From assembly GCF_901933205.1 (NCBI RefSeq), contig NC_044573.1, forward strand, positions 27,339,493 through 27,403,492: a stretch of 64,000 nucleotides of DNA. Direction: 5' to 3'. The translations under genes were made by a program, and so were the position numbers. This DNA is from Camarhynchus parvulus (lineage: Eukaryota; Chordata; Aves; Passeriformes; Thraupidae). The notes beneath the pieces were generated by a model. It was given only the letters and a program-made list of their open reading frames with translations, had not been told where the DNA came from and searched no databases. Shown here piece by piece: positions 30,001 to 42,000 of the stretch (within the stretch, counting starts at the first letter, position 1; every line of letters starts with the position of its first letter).

Positions 30001-33000
30001 TAAAATTTTCTTTCTGCCCAGCCAAGGTCTGCTCAGCAGGGCAGCCACAGCACTCTGACCACCCCTGAGGCGGTGTTGTCTTTTTATACTTATACTATAT
30101 AACATATTTACACTTAATTCCCTATACCTATCACCAATGTTAGACAGTGCACTTCTACTATACACCAATCCGAAAGTGTCAACATCACTGCAGAAAATGG
30201 AGACAAGAAGAAGAAGAAAGGCTAGACATGCCCAAGTTCCTCCATCTTGTCCCCATAACCCCCATACCAAAAATCCTAAAATCTACATTTTCACCCTGTG
30301 ATAATTTTATTATTATACTATTCAAACCTCTGTGACTTCCAGGTCCTCATATAAAGCTGGCAACTTGCTCCAGGGGTCAAAAATCAAATCCCCAGCTGTT
30401 TTGGGCTGCGTGCCAGGGTCTCCGAGCCCCCCGGCGGGGTCCTCGGCAACTCTGGACACCCGGAGGGATGTACCAAGTTCCAACAACCACCAATTTTAAA
30501 TAAGACAGATGGGTGATGTGGGCCACAACTGGGCAAGAACAGACAGGGTACAGAAAGAGCAGGGACAGAAATGCAGAATGAGCAAGTGATGCAATGGCAA
30601 TGGAGTTTAGAAGACCATGTTCCAGGGTCTCCTACAACTATGAGATTGAAAAAGAACTTAACAAGGACCCCATTTTTCCGTGTACCCAGGTCTGTTCCAG
30701 CCATGCTACATTGTACTCTAGATAACCACTAGTTGGAGTATTTTTTATCATGAGTAATATATAACCATTTTTTATCATGAGCAATAGTACAACCATGTGC
30801 TGTCATGCAAAACGTGACATCAAATCCAGTTTGCACAAGCCTTCATTTGCTACAAAACCAACTATATTGATCAAAACTGGAGAAAATGGATTCCCTCCCA
30901 TGGAGGGGAAGATTTCTGGGACTCACCTCCAAGAAAGACCTCGGTACTGAGTCAGGACATCCAGAACATCATGGGGTCTGGATCCTGCCCCATTAGCTGC
31001 CTGGAGGAAGAAGAGTTCACCTTCAGAAAATAAGCATTGCTACAGTAACTATTTCTCTGACTGATCCTACTGAGAATAACTTAAAAGCATATTAATGAAG
31101 CAATCTACGTCATCTTCCCAAAATAGAACAGATTCCTGTTCTCAAGAAGTTCAAAGGCTGAAGGTATTTTAACCCCACTCCAGTGAGTTACCCTCTTCTA
31201 TCAACTTCATGATTAGATCAAGTGGGGGAAAATTACTTGAGAATGTTCAAAATACTAATATAATTTAAATTTACATAAGGAATAAATATGACAGCAGTTG
31301 TTCTGAATTAATAATTTATTATAATGTTCCTCACATTAAAAAGTTGTACAGTGATTTTATGTCTTTCCCAGTTTCTCCAAGGAAAAAAACTACAAGGATT
31401 TAATGTGATAATTAGCACAGAACATGTAGGAAACATGAATTATTATATGAGCAGTAAAGCAGTCACCACTGATTGGAGAATCACAACCAGTCTAGGGGTA
31501 ATGAGCTTACATAGTGTAAGGAATAGTGTTAAAATAAAAAAATCTCAAGGCAAGTTCCACTCGACACACCTGATGTTCTATTGCAATTTTAATCATATAT
31601 TTAGTTAGTATGAATCACTATGGCTTTATAGGCTTTCGTATTATCATATACATATTGTTCATATTATATAGATACACAGATATACACCATCAGATGCAGA
31701 ACTTTTTTTTCTTCAAGTTGCTCACTAATAGCTTTGAGGGTCAATACCTTGGGAGCTGCCGAAAAATCAAAAGAAATTGTAAAGAAAAGCAATTGTTGCA
31801 AGTCCACTCCAGCAAAATAGCTTTGCTGCTACAAAATCTAATCTTACACTTCTTCCTTGTGTGACACTTGTGGACTTCAAATGGGAACTTTGCACTCAGA
31901 TTAGATTCATGATCTGATTATCAATCAGCCAAGGTGGAGTATGGAAAAAAATATGAAAAACATGTTTGGCTCAATAGGGCATGGTATGTATACCATTTCC
32001 CAGGTTAAAAAATCAGAAATTTTTCATTGCAATGGCTATCTAGTGATCTTTACTTACTGTGAGTGAATCTCCCACGGCAGCAATCACTCGAATATCTGCT
32101 GGTTTCAAATTATGAACTAAAAAAAAACAAAAACAAAGGTAGTGTAAGGGAAAGAACAAAAGAAAACTACAAATTTTGAAGGTTATTAAATGTTTTCCTC
32201 AGAATAAGCATAATAAATCATTGCAAAGACAGTATTTTTAATATTCATGACAGCATCAGTTGAGAATGGCAGAGACTGATAGGCATCAAATCACAAATTA
32301 TTATGGGTACCATAGCTGGGCAGTAGCTACAGTGACAAAGGACACAGCAAGATTCCAGTCTTGCATTTGTTCTTCCTCAAATTTCTTTTAACTAGTGAAA
32401 ATGACTGAAAAGCAGGCACAGCTCTGGTGCCAGCACAGAGTGGATATTTAGAACCATCATAGATTCTGAGGAACAACAAAACCTACCCAAGGAACTCCAT
32501 GTGGGTTTTTGCACCTCAGACTCATTAACAAGAGCCCCCTACAGTTTTTTTTTCCCCTGGAAATGAAGGACCTGACTGCCTCATATCTTTTCCACTGTCA
32601 CTTCTTTGTTTGTGCATGGAAGATGCAGCTGCATAAACTCTCATCACCATTGAGGTAGTGAACTTGCATGTTGCTATACAACCACTCACATTGTTCCGAA
32701 AAGACTCTTAAAAACCACAGTCAACAAAGTGTACTTCTGCAAAGAAAAGAGTACCTCCCCTGAGTAAACCCAGTTCTGTTCTCCTTCTGTCATCAAATGA
32801 AGTGGCTCTATGACAAAAAGGCATAGTACTGTACCTGAAACTGGAACTGTATCAGAGGGATCCCGGTCAGGACAGGGAATATTTGTTCCATAACTCCTCT
32901 CCTGCAAAGACAGGGCAAGACTTCACATCAGTCTCACTCTATTCTGGTCATGGTAAACTATTTACATCTCAGAGTATTAGATTAATGGAATTCCCACATA

Positions 33001-36000
33001 CTTTGTATACAACTAGCCAGCTCAGTCTGCTCTCAGTCTGTGCCTTTTGAAGGCAGACGCAAACTCAGCCTGCTCAGAAGTCGTGCAGCCTTATGAGTGC
33101 AGCACAACTCTTACCTACCAGTGGGGCCAGTTGTTTTAGACTCTAAGCCATGTTGCTCTCAGCTATGTAACATTTGGTGTGCCCATACCCTGAATATCTT
33201 TTGCAAGAAACTGTTTGAACATCCCTGAAATATCCTAGCACAAAACCATACCACTTTCAGCAGGCCATGAGCCTGCCTTCTGTGTATGCAGTCCTGTATG
33301 TGCAGCCAGGAGTCTGCCCTCCTGGCTCTTTTGGGTTGTAGCCTACTGACAGAAATACCCCCAAAGTCTACTGTTAGTGAAGGGCTGACCATCAATATAC
33401 CAGGGCAAACCATCACACAAGACTCAAAGATGTGTTTTGGCTCCAAATCTCTCTACAGTATTCCTTAAGTAGGCTAACTTGCCTAAGGAAATGATACTTG
33501 TATGTCTTGTTGCATTTTTCTGGATTGGGTTTTTAATTTTTAATTTAAAAACCCAACAAAACAACCACAAACATAACATAGTATTGCTTCTTACGTCCTT
33601 AACACCTCCAACACTACAGCTATTTCCAAAAATCAGAGTGGTAGGTACCCTTGCCTCATGGCAAGGTCTGTACACCCCAAGTAACCAACAAACAGATGGC
33701 ACTATATTAAAATGTGAACAGAAATGCATCTTACAACTCCAGTTACAAACAGGCCATTTTGTCTAAATGGTCTAGGCACTGTGTTCTGAGGCATGAAAAT
33801 GAACATTAGCAACTCTGTTCCTGCTTGGGAACACCAAGTTCTGCTCAAAATCAGAGTACTCTGACTTAAAAACACAATCATGGGTCCTTTTCTCCACACA
33901 TCTAATCTGAAAGTATCTCATAAAAAAAATAAACGAAAAACAACCACATTCTTCAGTTTTATTATGGCAATGAACAAGACTAAATCAGACCTAAATCTAG
34001 TTTCTTCCATAGTAGGACAAAATAGCCCCACTTTCACTATCTTCTTATCCCAGGGAAAATAACATTTTTATCCAGATCTTTAACACAGGCTCTTACCATT
34101 GAAGGCAAGACACACTTTAGGCTAGCTGAACACACCTACCTTACCCACCCTCTAAAGAACGCACCAAGGAGAGAATTTGCTATTAAGCACCTGACTATCT
34201 AGTGAAGCACAGAAGTAAAGAGCTGGAGTTTTGCATTTAGTTTTCCCAGGTAGCACTGTTTATTTAGGCTACAAGACACTCTTACCCACCTGCCCCACTC
34301 CCTGGAATACACCCAGTCCATTGATGCAAACAGTCCTACTATACCTGAGGTGTTTCTCTGCGGTTTGATGTCCTCAGGGAAGATGAGTAGTTACTATTTC
34401 TATATGTAAACAAGTATGGATTTTCCTGCAGAGTGAAGAGAGCATGTTTACAAAGCTAGTGGAAACACATCAGCCGACGTTCAAGTCTTCTGGCTACATT
34501 TTCCGAGAGAAAAAAATCTTTACAGTATTAATTTCTGAATGAACATTGTATTAGTGAAGTAAACCAGGTTAGACCGGAAAGTTAAGCCCTGGTCTGAAGC
34601 CATGTTCTAGATATGCTCTAGGCACAGCACCACCTCCTGCCTTAAACCTAACATCAAACAAACCATAAAATTCTATGTCTTTGATATTTTAATTGATGCT
34701 CAGAAGCTTTTGGATGCCAGTAATATTTTATCACTATCAAATTATTGAAGTCAGAGCTTAAATGCAAAAGCATACAAGAACCTGTACTTTGAACATGAGA
34801 TGCTCCAATCCTGACTACTGACAGCTCCAGGGACTAAATCAGTAAAATGTGGCAGCAGAGGCAAATCACAGAAAAGCGAGATTATATAAAATATATGGAT
34901 CCAATTTTATTGGTGACACAGATTTGAATATTGATAACACACATCATACCTGCAATGAATAAATTCAGATTACCTAGATATACTTTTGGCCAAAAAAAAA
35001 TCTGACAGAGATGATTTAACTAAATTTAGTCAAAAGTTCTTTTTTTTCAGCATTTCATCTATAGAAAATAAAGACTCTGTGTCACTGAACTTTAGGAACA
35101 GTCCGTTTTTAACAGCGCAGTAACTTGGGCAAGCGCACATTCCCAAAAACTTCAGAAAACAACAACAGTACTTGAAAATTTGGAAATTCTGCAAAGACTA
35201 AATAAAATCACAGAATAACAAGGAAGCCCTTTTACCTGAGATGGACATTGGACAACTTTTGTGGCACCATAAGGCTGCTTCTGTCCAACTGGCTGCATCT
35301 GGAAAGAGAGAGAACAGAGGAATTGTACACATACTGTGTGGGGGAAGGAAGGGAGAGCAACAGCAATGCAAAGGCTCTAGTGCCTGAAGTTTTCTATCAG
35401 GATCATATACATATATCTAAATATATATATTTAAAAATTTCTTTTGCTTATTATAAATATTTATCTACGCATAATATACCACATGTATACCTACAAAAGC
35501 AAGGAACTGAAAACAAGTCCTCTCACGTGAGCAGACTGTCTTCCCATCATGACTAAAACTTCCATCCAAACATTTTGGCTTTTGGGAATGCTGACTCTAT
35601 AAGTGTTGATTGTTTATCCTACCTTTCAGAACTGTTTCATTATCTACACTCTCACACGTGTTAGGCAACACCAAAAGGTGCTTTCCCATTCCATACAGAG
35701 ACTTAATAATGTTTATGTTTGTTGGCCTTCTTGAAACAAGATGGAGAGGAGTTTATTGTAAGGAAGAATTATGGAATTATTCAGAAAATAGTGACAGCAC
35801 AAAGGGACAAATACCAAAAATAATCACTTCACCTGTTCAGGCAGCTTGCTGAGCGCTAATTAAATTGCAATCACACACAGAGGAATTGGCTGAGGGTTTA
35901 GATCCCTCAGTGCATGTCTGCTCAGCTTGGCACCAGCAGCTGCCAGGACCAGCAGCCTGCACAAGAAACAGGATGCAAGGGACTGGAAAATACAACAGCA

Positions 36001-39000
36001 GCAGGCTTGATGTGACCAATACATTCTGTGCAGGAATGCTACATTCTATTTTGATTCTTCCATCAATAAAAATAATGGGAAAATTCAGAGAAATAGAGAA
36101 GAGGCTTACAGAGCTTATATTCTTTGAGAGAAACATTTGAACAGTCTGCTTTTTTGGGGGGGGCAGGTAGGGGGCAATAAAACTAATTTCCCTGAAATGT
36201 GCAAAATAATTTACGTGCAAAAATAAAAAAATGAAGCTCAGAGAAAAGACACATTGGGATACTTTCCCATCCTCCTAGGAAGAAACAAAGTAGCTATTTA
36301 GTCCCATTCTTAAAAGAAAATGCACTTCCAACACTGAATCATCCCACAAAACATGGGATACATACAATACAGTGTTTCTTGACTAGAAATTAAGTTCAAA
36401 CAGGTATTAGACACTTGCATGTGTTGGGAGTTGGGTGACAAGAACAAATTTCTCCAGAAGGCAGTAAGTTCCAGCTGGCTCAGACACACTGCTCTCCCAG
36501 CACAGACTGACAGCTCCCATGCAGCTCAGCTGCACGGTCCTGGTCAGGGAATGGGGCAACAGGGCTGTATTGTGGCCACCAACCCTCCCCTGAATTCTGG
36601 CACATCTGTCATGCAGGCACTCGGTGTGTGGGTCTGCTCTGGTACTCAGCAGGTTCTCACAAACCCCTGAACACAGAACAGAGAGGCACAGGCAGCCTCC
36701 TACCATGCTGTTCACTTTTGGGTTCTTGCCTGGTTTACTTTCTCTTTTGGCTGCAGGATAGGCTTGGGTTTTGTTTCCATAACACAAAAAAGTGCCAAAA
36801 GACAAGAAACTCTTACTCTTATGAAGTTCTTTACATACATGAATGGGGCTTTGCCCTCAGATATATGTCCAGAGGTAAAATTGAATAATTTTGGCAATGC
36901 CTACGATCAGGCTCTCTGTGGAAAACATCAAAGCTGTCCAACTACACAGCCGACCTCTCTCAGCTTTTCCAATGTCATTTATCTGACTGTTCTCTGCTTA
37001 GCATATGAATTGCATTGGTCCTAGAGAGTTAGAACAGTTTTGGTCAAATATCCAGCCCTGCCTAGGACCAAGCCTTTAGAACATGATGGCTCAGCTCCTC
37101 CTCAGTCAGGCTGAAGTGCAGCCCTAAGGCCAATTGCCACTAGATTTTCAAGGTTTTGCCCTTTGGCCAATAAGCAGGCAATTATTCCAGGAAAGAGGCT
37201 GGTACCAAGCCGCAAAACAAGGTCTTGACAGCCTGGCAGAGAGCAAGAGAAGGTAAACCTCTGAATGCAGTTTCATTCTGCTATGTTTCCAGGTCCACAA
37301 GTCATGATTCTTGATTTTCTAACAGCTCCCAAGACTGTGTTATGGGTTTTTTTTTAATTTTTAAAGAAGTCAGCCTAAACTGTTGGCTAGATTTACCAGC
37401 AGAACTGGAGAGTCCTTTATCAGGCGAGGACACCTGCTAGTGCTTTTTATGCTGAACGCATCTTTCATATCTTCTTTTACATCACGGCAGAACACAGGCA
37501 GACAAGGCAATCACAGGCAGACAAAGAAGCAACCCTGAAAGGCTCCTTTCTGATGATTGCTACTGTACTCTGAAAAGTCCACTTAATCAAAGAGAAGTCA
37601 GGAAAAGAGATGGCAAAATGAGTTGAGGGAATTGTTACCACACAGTCTTCCTTCAAACCAGTGGCAAAATGTGGGTTTGCTACATTTTGCTCCTCCTCCA
37701 GTTCACCTAGGCTGTCCTCTCACTAGCGGAATCACCTCACACTGAGAAAAAACACTGAAATAAAGCAAAGCAGGTATTTGTCTCCCTTATGACAGTTCTG
37801 GTGGCTCCACAGCATGCTCACTGCCCAAGTCTGGATAACTGGCCCTGATGCAGCCAGCCTTAAAAGCACAGCTTCGTCTTGCTTACGGTTTTTCATCTCT
37901 GCTATTTTCACAAAATGCTCCTGGGCAATCAGAGCGACAAGAATAGAGTAACATGCCACAGAATGGGTTGCTAAAGGACAGAGCAGAGGAGAACAAATAG
38001 TCTTTGCAGAAAAGGATTACAGACAGAAAAATGAAACAGAGGGCATCTCTTTTATGATGGAAGAACTGAGGTAGGAACTGTGATGTCATCACAAGGAATA
38101 TCACAGATAACAGCAAAGGAGATAAACTGACCCAGCACGGCTGTTCAAGGTTACCACTGCAATAGGTTATCAACTTTTGATTCCTCGGCTCCTACTAACT
38201 TAAACTAAAAGATAACATATTTTATTAAAGTGACTGTACTATTCTTGTAGATACATCATCAGGTGATGATAGAAGCCTCTAATAGAAGCCTCTTCCTGCA
38301 AATTCTGCTTCTTTAAATGATATGGGCTACAATAGCATTATTGCTGCTTGAAGTAGCATAAAAGAAAACAGTTGGATAGGACATCCAACTCTAGAGGACA
38401 TAACAAGAGCTCCTCAAGGTTGTCTATCCCCTTTTCACTATGAGCAACAGCAGCACAAAGATGATGGTGAAGGACGAGACAGCAGTATAAGACTCATCAG
38501 TACAGCATGGTGGGGGATGCAGGATAGAGGACAGAGTATAATTGCTGTAATTTTAGATTAGGACAAGCCTCAGTCATCCTGTGCTGTGCTGTCAAAGAAG
38601 TAAGATTAGCAAAACCAGGATCTGTCACAGCTCATTTATTCCATGAGGCTTTCCAAAGGGCTACTTTGAAAACCTTTTTAAAAAGTTCTTAGTAGAAAGT
38701 ACCAGCAGAGTGAGATTTGTCTTGTACGTGTAGGTCATTTAGCATTATTCAAGAGCTGCCTCCCTGCACAGCTGAGGATAGCAGTCATGGGATAGTTTTT
38801 GTAATTTTTTAATTCTTCCTTCCCCTGACTCTTTGCTACTCAAAGCCTGGCTCATACAGGGTTGCTACTAGTCATCCAGACCAAGTTCAGCAAGAAACAG
38901 TCTCTGTAGTACTGCTTACCATGTTGTTCCAGAGGCCCACAGCCATGAAAATGCAATCTTCCAGAATCTCTACTTGTGTCTTTGATGTGGTAATCAAATC

Positions 39001-42000
39001 ATCCTTGCCCTGAAAGAGAAAGTACCTTGAGCATCATAAAATAATCAAGAGTATGGAAAGATTAGTTATTCAGTGACAGAAGTTCTCAATCCATAAAACA
39101 ATATTCATATCCACAAGGAAATCAATCTTTGGTATTCTCATTAAGCCACTTTCCACTGATCCCACTTACTACTGGTGTGTCAAGATAGAAAGATGCTGTT
39201 TTTGTAAATGATTGCTGCACATCAACAGGAAAAGAAGAGCAGAGCAATAACACAGTAGAGCAGGAAGACATAGATGTGAACACATGAATCATTTGGAATA
39301 AACACTTCTAGTTTATACATGCCTTTAAAGATTAGAAACATGCAGAATTTGTCTTAAGCGGGCATGCTGAACTCTAAATGAAATGTAACTGCTGGAAGAG
39401 TTTGGAAGGTTACACATGGTGGCCTGCAGGCACACCACAAATCAGAAGAAATAAAGAATCTACCTATGACACATGATAGTATTTAAAGAAATAATAGAGC
39501 AAATTACTGACAGAAAAACTAATGGCATGAAAGTTAGAAGTCTGCTATTTGCATATGGACCAGCCATCTACAAAAAAAGCCTGGCAAAAGATGGCCCCAG
39601 TAGCAACAAGAAGATTTTGCAAGACAGAAAATCCTTTGTTTTCCAGGAAGAAGAATTTCTTCTCCCAATTCACTTTGTTCTGATACTGATCTGAGGGGAG
39701 CAATTGAATTACCTCAAATTCATGAAGCTATTATGATGATGCTCAAAAACCCAGACCATGAGTCATTATCAACCTATTCTACAAAAAAACACCTAATGTG
39801 ATGGATTTTGATACCACACTCCAAGTGAGCCATTCTCCAGAAAGTAATATTCTCCCTCTTCATTGCCAGATCTTAGACAACCTTGACCCTTCAACTTCCC
39901 TTTAAGGACCACTTATAACAAAACCATGCCTGACATCCTAGGCAATCCCATCTTCATTCCCTACTGCCTACACCAGGAAAAAAGTCTGAGTTCCCAGACT
40001 CATTGCAGGGAAATAACTGGACTTTCCAACATAGTTTACAAACATCTTTAACTTTTGTCCCTCTACCCTTTCTAAATACATCACATTACCCACTTTTTTG
40101 CCTTTGTTGTCAAACACCTGAGCATAAACAGGGATGAATATGATGGTGATTACAAAGATATGGAAAAAACAGCAGCACTGACAGCTTCTGACATTTGCAA
40201 CTTTAGGTGCAGAGCTGCCAAAGTTTGATTTATCCTGAAGCATAGCATTCAAAAACACGGGATCACTGACTGACACTGTTTAAATTAAGCTCTGCTCTCA
40301 GGACTTCTGTCTCTGATCCTGAGGTATGTTCTTCCTGTGCCTGACTACCCTTATCTTCCAGAATTACACAGCCTAGGACAGGAATAGCCTGCTGAATATT
40401 GCACTCAGTCTCATTCAGAAAGATGGAGCAGCTTGAGTTTACTCACCAGTCTGAGCAGCAGATTTCTTCCTTGGAGAGGAGGCTGAAGAACAACAGTGAA
40501 GTCATCCTTTTGATCAAACCTCTCAGACTCCAATAGTTTTTCCAAAGCATCCTAAATAGACAACCATTTAATGAGATAAGTATAATTGGGTAGAGAGTGT
40601 AATGTATGTGTGATTCATCAGGGCTTAAAGTACATTTAAATTATCCCCATCGCTAATAAACCACAGAAATAAATTGCATAATCCAGAACAAACATAGTAA
40701 ATTAATGAAATCTTGTTACACGACAACTGGAAAAATCCTTGTAGCTATAAGAAAAATGGTTTACCACCATTTTCTTTGAAAAGGCAGCAAGCTTAGCAAG
40801 GCAATGAAGTGTCATGTTTGTTGCCATCTTAGCATGTTTAAAAGAAACTCTAGCACAACTGTCTTTGTCTTAACAGAAAATTTCCCTCTTCTAAATGATG
40901 TGGCATTTTACTGGACAAGATGGATCATTTCTCTGATGGGAAATGAAAAATGCTAGATTGCCAAAAGTTACACAGACATTTAAAACTCAAAGAGATACTA
41001 AGATTGCTCAGGTATAGATAGAATTTATTGTCAATGTTCCTGAGGTAAGAAATGGGATTGGGATTGCTATGGATATGTGATAGAAAGGCTCACTGTTATT
41101 CCTCCCTTACCTCCTTGCTTCAGGCCAATCTGGCAAATGAATAGTCATGTCTAGCAATATGAGAGCCAAAGAACACAGAAGATGCCATACCTGATAGGAC
41201 AACCTCAGTATGTTATCATGTAATGTGGAGTGTTCAACATAATTACACTGATTCCTGCAGAAAATAATTAAAAACATGAAAGACATTATGAACTTTTGAT
41301 AAACAAGGTGGATATCATGAATTCTTTTAAGACACTGACAAGCACATACTAAAGAGTAAATTGTTTTATTTGTAGAAAAGGCTATAAGGAACACACTAAG
41401 TTTTGATATAAACATAGAATTACATATATTCCCATATCCAGAGCTTTGTATCTCTTTTTTATTTGAAAGCCTAGTCAGTTGACAAGTATGCCAGACTTAG
41501 ATTAGCACAGGATCTCACAAGCTAGCAACACGCTCAAGCTTAAAATAACAGCTGCACTGGTTTTCAAACATTTTCCTCCCTGTAGTCACACAGGAAAATT
41601 GAACAAACTCAAAATACTTCCACAGGAACTTTTTCTTTAGTATTTGACTTGAAGACCTGCATGTAGAAATGTGGATGGAAGCTGCAGAAGGTTATACATG
41701 CTAAAGGATGATTGGCACTGTCAGATTTCTGACCTGCAAGGTGAGATGGGTATACTGCATATTTTTGAAGCTAGCTGGAGAATTCTGAGAGTTCCTAAAG
41801 GTGTAGATGGTAACAATATAAGATACACATAAGATTAGTCAGATTCCAGCAAAATATACTCCCTTGAAATTTCCTGGAAGGACTGGAATCTTAAAATTTT
41901 CTGGGGGTTTGCAGATATAAGCAATAAGTATATATCAGGATCCTTTTCACAGAGCTCTAGCTAAACCCATAAAATGAGAGTTCTCTGATAAAATGCTATT

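Larger units (their letters stand above)
31001..35235. other. PLB1 introns 15-18
   Basis: Introns around exons 18, 17 and 16, AT-rich, with no element recognised. Confidence 0.7.

Noticed and set aside
29998..30270. Open frame within the solo LTR
   Set aside because: It crosses the LTR promoter region and encodes nothing retroviral; the element is a solo LTR without coding sequence.
35196..35222. Possible CR1 end (ATCACAGAATAACA)
   Set aside because: Only a few bases resemble the CR1 tail and the expected upstream CR1 body is absent; it is next to exon 15's donor.
36407..36805. 132-codon minus-strand frame in intron 14
   Set aside because: No domain, no splice context and no resemblance to any protein; long intron frames of this size are expected.
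39968..40276. 102-codon minus-strand frame with a hydrophobic, Cys-rich segment
   Set aside because: It lies in PLB1 intron 13, begins with GTG directly after an upstream in-frame stop, and matches no family that I know. Chance is the simpler reading.
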